From NCBI GenBank assembly GCA_028751875.1, contig CM054143.1, positions 70,077,701 to 70,141,700 of the forward strand: a stretch of DNA of 64,000 nucleotides. Reading direction: 5' to 3'. The notes under the pieces are model-generated. The model did no database searches. It saw only the letters and a list, made by a program, of their open reading frames with translations, and was not told where the DNA came from. Positions 1 to 9,563 of the stretch are shown here, in pieces. Numbering within the stretch: the stretch's first letter is position 1; each line of letters starts with the position of its first letter. The position numbers and the translations under genes were made by a program. This DNA comes from Rapana venosa (taxonomy: Eukaryota; Mollusca; Gastropoda; Neogastropoda; Muricidae).

Positions 1-452
1 TTAGAAATCATTCTTGAAAGCCAAAAGCAAGATACAGGAGTACTTATTTTCATTACCACACACACACGCGCACTTGACAATCAGGGGGGTATATCAAAGA
101 ATGTAAAACTGTTTGGTAAGTGTTGTTTTGAATTTAGAATTCGAATGACTACTGGAACAAAATAATTTCTTTTTCTATTTGTTTTACTGTTGGAGCACCG
201 AAAACAGCGTCCTGAAGGCAACAACTGAAATTCCGAAGACATAGCATGGAAAGGATCAGCCAAGATGGCAGTCGCTTTGTGCACAAGCTGCTGATCGCAG
301 TACAGCTTGAGATTTCTTTGTTCTTCTCCAATTATTTTTGAGCAGATTCTAACAATTCTCCAAAGACTATTCTTGTTTTTAACACTAAGGTTGTTGTACC
401 AACAGATGAAAGCAAAACTTAGAACACTCTCTATGTAGGACTTGTAGAACAA
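1..452 (-). pseudogene. 5'-truncated LINE 3' end: C-terminus of a non-LTR reverse transcriptase plus 3' UTR
   Basis: The minus-strand reading frame 452-81 (123 codons) matches the region C-terminal to the polymerase domain of a common APE-type LINE reverse transcriptase. It opens with FYKSYIESVLSF, followed by NLSVKNKNSL, CSKIIGE and the family signature LLPSGR. The same family is present at 23790-25857 on the plus strand, and its 3' UTR there aligns to positions 80-1 here, so the window starts inside this 3' UTR. The element begins abruptly at FYKSY next to a G/T-rich tandem repeat, which fits the 5' truncation usual for LINE insertions. No polymerase motif is present, so the copy is dead. 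The clade is not assigned with certainty; it belongs to the broad CR1/Jockey-like group. Confidence 0.8.
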
Positions 453-458
453 ATAATC

Positions 459-1177
459 TTATTGTTATTGTTGGTGGTGGTGGGGGTGGGGTTCTGGTTT
501 ATTTTTTATTAATTTTTTTTGTTTGTTTTGGGTTTAGGGTGGTTTTCTTGGGGAGGGGGACTCTTTTTCTCGTCTTTTGTTAGTTCTATATTGTTCTTCA
601 TTTGTCTTGGCTGTAATTCTTGTCCTATGTTAGTTATTGTCGCTGTTGTTGTTGTGTACGTATGTTTGTGTTTGTTGATTGTTTATTTCCTTATTGTGGT
701 TGTTCTTGTTGATTCATCTTTTTTGTTGTTTTATTCAGTTGTTTTGTATGGTTGAAGGTTTGTGTGTGTATGTGTGTGTGAGGTGGGGGGGGGGGGGGGG
801 GCAGTTGGTGTGGTTTTTAAAAATTTTTATTTTGTTTTATCTTCTTTGTATGTTTTGGTTTGGTTTTCTTTGTTGCTTGTTTGTTTGTATTATGACGGAT
901 ATTTTTTCAAGATTTTTGAATTATTTGAATTGTATGGTTTAATATTTTTCTGGGTTTTTTGTTTTGTTTTTAATTCCATATATGCATATGTTATTGTCTT
1001 TTCTTGTTTGATTTGTATAGTTTACCATAGATTAGGTTTTTTATTCTATGTCTGCATATACATTATATTTTTTTCTCGCTTGTTTTTCTTTAGATAGAAG
1101 GCTTGATGAAAAAAAGCAAATGCACTGCTTATTCAATGTACCATCTGAAAATAAAAGTTTGACTTTGACTTTGACTT
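459..1177 (+). repeat. Direct tandem repeat, copy 1 (about 718 bp, G/T-rich)
   Basis: First unit of a two-copy head-to-tail duplication; the second is 1178-1869. Both open with a GGTGGTGGTGG tract, share the order of T/G-rich phrases, carry a G homopolymer (785-801 here), and end in an A-rich stretch closing with three TTTGACT repeats. A (TTTGACT)n terminus is typical of LINE 3' tails, so the unit is probably the 3' UTR of a LINE. Open frames here are composition artefacts. Confidence 0.8.
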
Positions 1178-1865
1178 ATTGGTGGTGGTGGTGGGGGGTG
1201 GGGGTTCTGGTTTTTTTTGCTTTTTGTTTGTTTTGGGTTTTAGGGTGGTTTTGGACTCTTTTTCTCGTCTTTTGTTAGTTCTATATTGTTCTTCATTTAT
1301 CTTGGTTGTTATTCTGGTCCTATGTTAGTTATTGTCGCTGTTGTTGTTGTGTTACGTATGTTGTGTTTGTTTGATTGTTTATTTCCTTGTTGTGGTTGTT
1401 CTTGTTGATTCATCTTTTTTTGTTGTTTTATTCTGTTGTTTGTATAGTTGAAGGTTGTGTGTGTATGTGTGTGTGAGGGGGGGGGGGAAGCAGTTGGTGT
1501 GGGGTTTTTTGTTTTAATTTTTATTTTGTGTTGTCTTCTTTGTTTGTTTTGGTTTGGTTTTTTCTTGTGTTGCTTGTTTGTTTGTATTATGACTGATATT
1601 TTTTCAAGATTTTAGAATTATTTGAATTGTATGGTTTAATATTTTTCTGGTTTTTTGTTTTGTTTTTAATTCCATATATGCATATGTTATTGTCTTTTCT
1701 GTTTATTTGTATAGTTACCATAGATTAGGTTTTTTATTCTTATGTCTGCATATACATTATCTTTTTTTCTGCTTTTTTTTTCTTAAGATAGATAGCTTGA
1801 TGAAAAAAAGCAATGCACTGCTTATTCAAGTACCATCTGAAAATAAAGTTTGACTTTGACTTTGA

Positions 1866-1869
<4 letters not shown>
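1178..1869 (+). repeat. Direct tandem repeat, copy 2 (about 692 bp)
   Basis: Second unit of the duplication, differing from 459-1177 by scattered single-base indels and substitutions (for example a shortened G-run near 1479-1488). It ends in the same TTTGACT triplet and runs straight into the CA array at 1870. A reverse-complement version of the terminal portion lies near 43540-43610. Confidence 0.8.
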
Positions 1870-1926
<57 letters not shown>

Positions 1927-1943
1927 CACACACACACACCGCG

Positions 1944-1975
<32 letters not shown>

Positions 1976-2108
1976 CTCCTCTCCCCCTCTCTCTCTCCTC
2001 TCTCTCTCCTCTCTCTCTCCCCATCTCTCTCTCTCATCCACTCTCTCTCCCCCCCTCCTCCTCTCTCTCTCTCTCGTCTCTCCCCTCTCTCCCCCCCCCC
2101 TCCTCCTC

Positions 2109-2169
<61 letters not shown>

Positions 2170-2212
2170 TTCTTGCACGCAAGCGCTTACACACACACAC
2201 ACACACACACAC
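1870..2212 (+). repeat. Compound microsatellite (CA)n - (CT)n - (C)n - (CA)n
   Basis: Uninterrupted CA at about 1870-1923, then CT/TC-rich sequence with embedded C-runs (about 1941-2170), then CA again (2190-2212). Open frames of 128-164 codons across it on both strands are artefacts. A similar LINE tail, CA and CT order occurs in reverse near 43440-43610. Confidence 0.95.
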
Positions 2213-2224
2213 AGTCGAGAGGGG

Positions 2225-2745
2225 AGCTCATTCTAGAGAGGGACCGGAAAAGGAGAAAGAACAATGGTGGATTATTTGAATCTTCAGCAGCATTTTACAC
2301 AAGGTAGGCTAGGCCAGGCTTTCTGCAGAGTGGGTAGCTTAGAACAGAGGAATCGACATGGAGAAGGGTTATGATGTGAAGACAGTCACACATCACAGAG
2401 ATAGGAAGGTGGAGTCTTGTCAACACATTTGAAATAGAGGGTACCCATCCTATACTTTACTTAGCTTGTGGTGTGTTCATATTTTGGTTTTTTCTTGAAC
2501 AAGTCGAGCAGCAGACTTTTGTGGCCTGTGTCTGTGTTGAAGGGAGTGGATTGATGATGCTGGCATACCAGCTCAAAGACAATTTCAGTAGTCCAATCGT
2601 GAATGAATATGTGACAAGCTTGGATGTTGCATCAGTGGACAGATACTTGAGAATTGCACAAGTATTCACCATCACTGGATTAAAACAAAAAACTAGAGTA
2701 AGAAAAGCAGAGGTAATCTCTCCACAATATTTTTTTCAGAACTGT
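2225..2745 (-). pseudogene. L2/CR1-like LINE fragment, reverse transcriptase C-terminal region
   Basis: Read on the minus strand, this parallels the C-terminal third of the L2-like element at 11920-13873. The stretch around 2480-2700 aligns to about 12560-12740, including the phrase coding for STDATSKLVT (STDPTSKLVT in the better copy). Frames are broken and the catalytic domain is absent. The left end abuts the compound microsatellite; the right end was tandemly duplicated. Confidence 0.7.
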
Positions 2746-2862
2746 GCATCAGTGGACAGATACTTGAGAATTGCACAAGTATCCACCACCACTTGATTAA
2801 AACCAAAAACTAGAGTGAGAAAAGCAGACGTAATCTCTCCACATTTTTTTTCTTCAGAACTT
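2629..2862 (+). repeat. Tandem duplication, two units of about 117 bp
   Basis: Units 2629-2745 and 2746-2862 both begin GCATCAGTGGACAGATACTT and both end in T-runs followed by CAGAACT. They differ at a few positions. The duplication starts inside the L2-like fragment and includes sequence beyond it, so it postdates that insertion. Confidence 0.85.
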
Positions 2863-3239
2863 TTCCATTTTAACTGACGACAGCCTACAGTGGGTTGGCG
2901 AAGAGGGAGCCAGAAAGAGAGCAATAGCGAAAGTAGATCTCTGGCAATGCCTGCATAGAAAACATGATAAAACTGTAGCACTCACAGAAACATAGAACAT
3001 TCACAGTGATCAGAGCTGATGAATCAGTAGCTGTGACTGTCAGTGGTGTGAAGTGAGAACTGATGAGGCTAGCTCAGGACAAAAAATATATCATTTGATA
3101 TGGAATGGAGGGGGGTTTGGGCCTTTTATGTTTTATTTGGTTTGGTTTTTTGTTGGGGGGGGGGATGTTGGTTTGGTTTATTCAGAGTGTGTGTGTTCTG
3201 TTATGTGTTTTGTTATGTTGTACTTACAGTTATAACAGA
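2863..3239. other. No recognisable gene
   Basis: About 380 bp of A/T-leaning sequence with a G-run near 3155. The small open frames have no recognisable domain. I see nothing further to support here. Confidence 0.6.
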
Positions 3240-3622
3240 TTGCTTGGCTTGATTTTTTTTTTTTTGGTTGTTCATGTAGGGTTTTTTCTCTCGTTTTTTG
3301 AGTTTCTAATTTTTTTGGTTTTTTTGTTGTTGTTTCTTTTAGGGGAGGCAGTTTGGGTTTTTCCTTTAAATTTGCTGTTTGTTTTTATTTTCGGTTCTTA
3401 CATAGACTATAATTATGTATTTGATGCTTTGCTTCAGCAACAACCAGCCATTCACCAGGATTTCTGACAGCATTGGGCATGATAGTTTGACACTGGTTGA
3501 AGCTGCCCTTTTGGAAGGCAACAGTCCTTCAGCCAGGTAAACATTTTTACTATAATTTATTTTATTTTGAGGATAATGGAATAATTACCTTATCCTTTTT
3601 TACATCCAGTTCCCATGTGTAT

Positions 3623-3628
<6 letters not shown>

Positions 3629-3673
<45 letters not shown>
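3629..3673 (+). repeat. (AT)n microsatellite
   Basis: About 22 uninterrupted AT dinucleotides between the GATAATGG phrase and the SINE-core sequence. Confidence 0.95.
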
Positions 3674-3674
<1 letters not shown>

Positions 3675-3676
<2 letters not shown>

Positions 3677-3790
3677 GTTTTGTCATCCATTCCCACTGGC
3701 ACACAATGGCCTACTCTTCTGAAAACGCATGCAAAAGATTTCTGCATGTATTCGCACACAGGACCTCGGTTTATAGTCTCATCCTAAGGA
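3675..3790 (-). mobile_element. SINE core fragment (GGATGAGAC core)
   Basis: On the minus strand this reads AAAGTCCTTAGGATGAGAC, then ACCGAGGTCCTGTGTGCG, and ends with GTGTGCCAGTGGGAATGG. The same order occurs at 15035-15290 (minus), 30180-30430 (plus), 40600-40850 (plus) and about 46225-46345 (minus). The tRNA-like 5' head is not present here. Elements with this core are widespread in molluscs from general knowledge; I do not assign a named family. Confidence 0.75.
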
Positions 3791-4431
3791 CTTTTGGTGT
3801 GTGTGTTTGTGGGTATGTGTGCATGCTCATGTGAGAGAGAGAGTGAAATGCGGTGTTTTTTTGTCAGTCTAGTGCATTGCTGTGTAGTGTATTGAGAAGG
3901 AGAAATGGAAAAAAAGCTGTAATATGTATAAATTATTATATCTTTAGCTTTTTACCCATTGACAAAATTGATTAGTCTTAATGTTTTTTATTAAGCAATT
4001 TATACATTTTTTAAATTGACGCTGAACTTAGTAGTGTTAAAATTAATATTTTTTATAACAGACTTCTATTGGTGAAAAACAATCCATAGTTTGTTGTGAA
4101 TAATATTTATTTTATTTTATTTATTTAATTTTATTCCTTTATTTCAGGGATAATGGAATAAGCACTCATGTGCTTTTTTACATCCAGTCCCTGTGTGTAT
4201 GCAGTTTCGTAAAGTTTGTCATCCATTCCCATTTTTAAACGTTCTAATTGTTAATTGAATTGTTAAATGAATAAATGTTCAGATGTACCACTGCATTGTT
4301 AGTAACAGTAATTTTAGCATGTATTATACTGTATACATCCATTATGACTTTGAGCATGCCAGCATGGCATGTGTCTGTAGTGTGTTTGAGTGCTAGATGT
4401 GTGTGTGTGTTTCCTGCATCCTTTAAAGAAA

Positions 4432-4435
<4 letters not shown>

Positions 4436-4504
<69 letters not shown>
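4436..4504 (+). repeat. (AT)n microsatellite
   Basis: About 34 AT dinucleotides. It produces overlapping spurious (IY)n open frames on both strands. Confidence 0.95.
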
Positions 4505-4507
<3 letters not shown>

Positions 4508-4524
4508 TCATATTTGTGTTTTAT

Positions 4525-4575
4525 TAATAATAAAAATGTATGGAATTTTGATAGCGCCAAATCTTGTTTGGACAT
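4525..4575 (-). mobile_element. L2-like 3' tail fragment with (AAT)n
   Basis: AATAATAAAAATGTATGGAA followed by a GATAGCGCC variant. This is the minus-strand form of the (ATT)n-terminated tail that closes the L2-like LINE at 11920-13873. Confidence 0.6.
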
Positions 4576-4802
4576 CATCACTGAAGTTGGAATGTGGCTT
4601 TAGGACTCCAGTTATCCTGCTGCTGAGTTGAGAGCTTTTCCTTGTGGGTGTGTCCGTTTACCTGTGTGTTGTATTCATGGCTTCAGTTGTGTGTTAGTGT
4701 AAAATGTGTGTGTTGTGAGTGTGTTGTGAGTGTGTGTTATATGTGGGTGTTGTATGTGTGTAAACAGTGTGTGTGAAAGCACTTAAATTTGTCCTTCTGT
4801 AC

Positions 4803-5005
4803 AAGACGTAGTGCTGACTGAAGACATGGGACGTGATGTTGATGCAGGCGACAAGCCAATCCACAGGGCGGGAAATCAGGGCAGCCTGGAGGACATGTCT
4901 GTCGTTCCTGATCAGCTGCCAGACCTCAGGAGGACGTTGCTGTTGGTCCCTGTGAGGACAGGAAGGAGTGTGGTAGGGGATGGTGACAAGGTGGACATGG
5001 AGTGA
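4803..5005 (+). CDS. Possible exon or exon-like open stretch, unrecognised
   Basis: The open frame from 4811 to 5005 (64 codons) is visibly more GC-rich than its surroundings and lacks simple repeats. The peptide is mixed in composition (for example DQLPDLRRTLLLVPVR) and matches no family I recognise. A G-run follows at about 5159. No splice-site pair or neighbouring exon confirms it. It may be part of a repeat or chance. Treat as a weak candidate only. Confidence 0.15.
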
Positions 5006-5616
5006 GGTACGCTGACCAGGACAGAGCTGACAGAGCAGAGGAGAGCAGAATGGTCAGGGAGTGCAGGAACCGACCAGGGACCTGAGAGGTCAGCAGACAG
5101 AGTTCATGTGCTGTCTGTCTTTGTGCTTTTGATTTGTGTGTTTGTTTATTTATTGAAGGGGGGGGGGGGGGTGTAGTTCTTCTCAAATGACTGTGCACAC
5201 TGTTTCTGTTCTGCTGTCCTTCGTCTTTCAGCTATCAGTTGCTCATTCATTCTACCATGCTGTCACTCTGACCAGTCTGCCCAGATTTGTCAGTGCCACA
5301 TTGTCAGTGTCTATGAGATCTGCTGACCTGTACCATTTTTTAAAACACTTTCTACCCTGGGAACGGGTGAATCATACCACCCTGTTATCTCCCTGGCTGG
5401 GTACGGAGTTATCTGTTCCGCAGCAGGACTTTCCCTTTGGTCTCCCATCTGCTCTTGTTCTAACTGGTACGAGACAAAGTACAACACTGTGATGCCAAGA
5501 TGAGAGAAACTACATCCTTTAAAAAAAAAAATCTTTTTGTATTTCAATTGTTTGATCTAAGGTATTTAGCCTATACACTTTATATGGCATAAGTAGATCT
5601 ACATGCATGTATAGAT
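5006..5616. other. No recognisable gene
   Basis: Mixed-composition DNA with a G-run near 5159-5171 and an A-run near 5521. The frame 5187-5492 has no recognisable domain. I see nothing I can support. Confidence 0.5.
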
Positions 5617-6330
5617 AAAACAAGTCCAGAGGTGGTTTGAAATATAGAAAGTATGTAGGTTACACGCACACACACACACACACACACACACCAGACTCAT
5701 GCAATGATATCAACACAAAGAAAGTCTGTCCCAGTTAAAGTCTTTTGAACACGTTATCATTTACTATATTTAATTTTGTTTTATCGGATACAATGGATAA
5801 GTTTGTCAAGTTTGTTAATAAATAGTTAAAATATGAATACAATCTTAGTGTAAAATTTCTCTCTTGATGATGTAAATTTTAATGATAATGTAATGTGTTG
5901 CCGTTATTGTTTTGGCATCATAGACAGTTAAACAGTTATAAGAATGAAAAGCATTTCAATAGTTAGAGATATTAAAACGGGAAAACCCCCCAGCTATAAA
6001 TCATTAAAATGATATGCACATATTTTGTTTACTACATTGAAAAGATCTCAGTGTTTACAATAATATTAACAAAAGGAGTAAAACATGAGAATATTATTAT
6101 ATTGTGTGGATGCAAATGATGCAGGAAAACTCATCAAAATCATCAAACAAGAATATTTTCATAGGATGTGCATATATTCCACCTGAATTTTCTTCTTTTG
6201 GAAAAGTTCATACACAGAAAATATGGGAACATTTAGAACAAGACATAGAAAGTTTGTCTGAAAGAGGTCAGATAATACTGTGCGGAGATCTAAATGCGCG
6301 ATCAGGAAGATTACTACAAGCTAGGCCTAG
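5617..6330 (+). mobile_element. LINE family A, copy A, 5' portion with endonuclease remnant
   Basis: From ACAAGTCCA at 5617 the sequence aligns to the reverse complement of 31640-30600, the 5' part of copy B. The leader shares a CA array (5665-5692 here). At 6104-6340 the plus frame encodes part of an APE-type endonuclease: FIGCAYIPPEFSSFGK, then IILCGDLNARSG, where GDLNAR is the conserved catalytic-site motif. Relative to copy B, about 330 bp covering the endonuclease N-terminus (with ILSWNI) is deleted near 6095, and about 40 bp is missing just after GDLNARSG. Homology stops near 6330. The endonuclease is therefore non-functional. Confidence 0.8.
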
Positions 6331-7459
6331 TCCAGTACTGCATTCAAGTCTAACCTTCTAGTCTTCAAGTTCAACTCTTTTTTTGAGCAGTCAACTCTTC
6401 ATCTCAATTCAACTTTGCTATATAGTATTCTATCCCAATAGCTCTGTTACCAAATGCACATTATTTTGATCAGTGATCAGTGCCAATTTACAAACTTCAT
6501 CTCAACATGATACACACATCAAATGATGATTACTTACTCATGAAATCCCACTTTAAACGTGAACATCCAATTATGGAATAAATCCAAGATCACACAATTA
6601 AATAGTAAAAGTCTCATGACTTAAGCCAACATTCATGTGTAAAGCAACTACACACTTTCACTGGACCAGATCAACAAAGCAATCAATAATTATTACATTC
6701 AGTTAATACACACAGCCTGAAATGCACTCCTTGACTTACTCTCAGCTTAGTCACAAACACTATATGACATCAACAACCGTAGCATCAATAAATCTCTTTA
6801 ACCAACAACCAACTGCTACATCAATAAAAGAAGAGAATTCTCACTTACAGCTCAAGCAGGAGAAGAACTGCTGTTTCCTTCTAAGTCATTCTGTCGTTTC
6901 ACCACATGCAGCCTAACTCAAGAAGAAAGTTGCCTCAGCCAGCCAGCAAGAGAAAGACTTTAAAATGCCATGTACACCCTGTTATGTTGGTTCAGTTGCA
7001 GGACTAGGAATTCCAACTGACCAATGAATACATTTGGAAACTGAGATGAACAAATCCTAACCACACATCACATCAGCTGACAAACAAATTTAAATCAACC
7101 AATGTAGTCTCTGTATGACAAATCTGCTGGTTCAATAGGGGAGGGGGGGGGGGGGGGGGGGGGGGGGTTAATAGAGAGGGGGAAGGGGGGTGCTATTCAA
7201 CAAGAAAGAGGCCCCACATGCCTGTTGAATAAGACTAGCTGTAGCAAGCTCTGAAGTGTTTACCACATCACTGTTCCACTGGACACTCTAGACTACAACA
7301 AGGCCTTAGACCATGACTAGAGAGGGCTCCACTGTAGCTGACAAAGGAACTGTTAAAGACAAAGGCTGAGCCACCAGCTCTAGGCCTACATTGAGAACAC
7401 TTAGCTACAACCATGGCACAGAGTTGCCAAGTCTTCTAGCTGACAGACATGCTGGACAC
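6331..7459. other. Unidentified DNA interrupting LINE copy A; contains a G homopolymer
   Basis: This stretch replaces the endonuclease C-terminal portion seen in copy B. It contains a G homopolymer at 7143-7167 and only short open frames with no recognisable domain. It continues beyond the piggyBac element at 8951-9160, so the piggyBac jumped into it. It may itself be an unrecognised transposon or LTR-like insertion; no terminal repeat or domain is visible to me. Confidence 0.5.
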
Positions 7460-8012
7460 TTAACCCTTTACCATTCGCATTTCTTACAGAGAAACTCTCT
7501 GTAGTATTCGGAAATTTACGCTGTTTTTTCAGAGAATAAGGTACCTCAAGTACACATAGTCCTGTACAGTTACTATTGTTAGCAGAGCAGTCATATTTGG
7601 CCAAAGTATTCATATGATGTCATACTTTGTTCTGCACCCCAAGATGGGTGTCCTACCTACATGTGTCGTGCTGCTGTCCCCTCTTTGTCACCAAATACAG
7701 GTAACATTGCAGTGACATCATGCTGTTAGTCTACAACTACCCTCTAACATGCGCAATATAGGTATGTGATTTAAAAAAATAATAAGTGTGGTCCTGCCTG
7801 AATGTGTCTCCATCGCTTTCCCCCGTCATGGTAATCCAATCAACATTCACACGTCACAAAAATTACTGTCACCAAGTCTACACTTTCTCAGTGGAAAGTA
7901 TTCAAACATATTGAAAACCACGTTGACTTATGCGCGTATATACATTATTTACAAATATATGCTGACGCCTACTATTTACACAGACACTAGTGTGTCCTTC
8001 ACCAATAGCCAG

Positions 8013-8669
8013 TTACATGGCTGTCACAATGCAGGTGTCACAGCCCAGTGTCGCGTCCAGGTGTGTTGGCATGTTTCTCAGGTGAAAATACTGATTGATT
8101 TTGAGAAATCTGGTTTTCGTCATAATATTACTGATCCGTGATTCAGAAAATGTCAAATCAGTAGACCAGTAGAGATGAAGCCTCGGCAAATGCTTGATCC
8201 CCATCATGATCAAAACTGACAGGTAAGCCCAAATTTCATCAGGTGTTGTTTCTGTCCGTAATGGATCTATGACTACGCCTTTCACAGCGATCTTTTGCCT
8301 GGCAAAATTTGTTAGTTTCATCTGCTACAATTTGAAAAAAATGTTGGGGCACAAACAAAACAAATAATCTAAGAGCTTGGCATTCAGTGGGAGAGTTTGT
8401 GCCGGCCTAGTCGGCAGCGTGAAGTCTTGCACTGAGCAAGGCACTTGTGCGCTGCGCCATATCGTCTGCTATGAAGCCAACGAAATGTTATCCTCAGAAA
8501 TCACTTTCCGACTCACTCCCTTCTCCTATTTCATCTCTTTCTTCTACACCTACTTCAACATCGGATTCAACATTTTATTCTCTTTCGAACTGTTCCACTT
8601 GAGCCAAATAGCTTCAATTTCCACATCAGTATATTCCTCCCAAATTGTATGCTCAATCTTTGCTGCCAT
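8013..8669 (-). pseudogene. piggyBac transposase, N-terminal part (DDE_Tnp_1_7-like), broken
   Basis: A plausible original start at 8669 reads MAAKIEHTIWEEY. It is followed by an acidic stretch (EERDEIGEGSESESD) interrupted by frameshifts and stops. The open piece 8321-8013 reads KLTNFARQKI, then TTPDEIWAYLSVLIMMGIK, then YWSTD and RFLKINQYFHLRN. The order TN-A, EIWAYL-GI, YWS-D and RF-I-yFH is characteristic of the piggyBac transposase N-terminal half, which leads into the first catalytic Asp. The sequence loses similarity after about 8013, so most catalytic residues are absent. It cannot encode an active enzyme but identifies the element clearly. Confidence 0.8.
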
Positions 8670-8864
8670 TTTTAGCTACAAGAAAGCGTGGGAAAGACAA
8701 AGCAGTCACTGGCCAATTTCTTGTGAACGGGAGGCTGTGTAGCACTGAATTTTGTGCCCATTCCTTTCTTAGTTTATGCTGACCTCAGTGGAATGTTCAT
8801 TCATGGTGTGCGTGTACTAGGTAGAGCTTAGTGCTTGATGGAAAATCCCCACTAGGCTGAAATG

Positions 8865-8930
8865 ACGTCCGGCGGGCTGCGGCGGGTATAAATATATGCA
8901 GGCGAGCGGGCAGCGGCGGGCTACGGCGGG
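8865..8930 (-). promoter_or_regulatory. GC-rich subterminal repeats with TATA-like sequence of the piggyBac element
   Basis: Two near-repeats of GGCGGGCTGCGGCGGGTA and GGCGGGCTACGGCGGGTA flank an A/T stretch containing TATAAATATA. They sit between the right terminal repeat and the transposase start. Subterminal repeats near the ends are common in piggyBac elements. A promoter role is inference. Confidence 0.4.
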
Positions 8931-9160
8931 TAAAAATGGGAAAGGGTTGAGCTAAGAGGAGGTGTGACAGTACACAGGCCTCAATGAAATGCTAGGTCTC
9001 CCAGCCCACAACCATGGGTATACAACCAGATGAGAGGTTTGTTTGTCCAAACAGCACACTGTAACATGTAGAGTCACAAAGAAACCTAAATCTTTCAGAA
9101 CTGCTAACCTCAGCAAATCATGAAGTCTGACCAGGTTGAACACATTCTTTCTAGAAAGGG

Positions 9161-9563
9161 GTCTTCAAGCTTAATTGTGCCAATTGAGAAAGATATCAGA
9201 CAGTTGTCTGGAACATTCATTTACTAATACACTCTGCCTGTGTGTCTCTTACTATTTTTATAGACTTCTGCAAATGTGTTTTGTCTATGTTATGGTGTGC
9301 ACATTACGCACTATAACGTTTGAGCACACTATAACATAGATTCACCACAACAAACACGTTTTGTATGGGATAACAATTCCAAAGAACAATTTCAAAAGAC
9401 ACTTCTACTACCATCAATACAATCACACATAGCACCAAAAAAACTCAAACAAATACAGTATTAAAACAAAGTACAAAGCAGCCTGATTCAACAAACATAG
9501 TCAATGAATGTTCCAGACAACTGTCTGATATCTTTCTCAATTGGCACAATTAAGCTTGAAGAC
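9161..9563. repeat. Inverted repeat in LINE copy A: 61 bp perfect arms plus 16 bp inner arms
   Basis: 9161-9221 is the exact reverse complement of 9503-9563. An inner pair, 9285-9300 and 9324-9339, is also inverted with one mismatch. The left half (9161-9300) holds LINE sequence in minus orientation; from 9341 the LINE is plus. The two pieces meet at adjacent positions in the element when compared with copy B, as expected for an inversion inside one insertion. Confidence 0.85.

Larger units (their letters stand above)
3240..4560 (+). repeat. Dispersed composite repeat block, copy 1
   Basis: This 1.3 kb block has a collinear, more corrupted counterpart at 45860-47000. Shared landmarks in order: a T/G-rich stretch with a GGGGAGG phrase, the segment with CAGCCATTC...TTCTGACA, TTGAAGCTGCCCTTTTGG, two partly similar sub-blocks with GATAATGGAATAA...TTTACATCCAGT (about 3570 and 4150), a SINE core on the minus strand, and an (AAT)n ATGTATGGAATT tail near 4530. 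The copy here carries AT arrays that are shorter or absent in the other. It is a mosaic of repeats, not a gene. Confidence 0.7.
7460..8950 (-). mobile_element. Internally deleted piggyBac-type DNA transposon
   Basis: The left end is TTAACCCTTTACCATTCGC at 7460. The right end, read inward on the minus strand from 8950, is TCAACCCTTTCCCATTTTT. Thus the CCCTTT(A/C)CCAT terminal inverted repeats are flanked by TTAA (7460-7463) and TTGA (8947-8950, one substitution from the TTAA target expected of piggyBac). It encloses a transposase remnant on the minus strand (8669-8013). At about 1.49 kb it is shorter than typical autonomous elements of about 2.5 kb, and the later part of the DDE domain is missing. 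Just inside the right end are GC-rich subterminal repeats (about 8865-8930). Confidence 0.8.

Noticed and set aside
519..1278. Hydrophobic frames resembling membrane peptides
   Set aside because: T/G-rich tandem repeat, with the frame not conserved between the two units.
1813..2307. 164-codon frame with Thr-His and Ser-Leu repeats
   Set aside because: Translation of CA and CT microsatellites.
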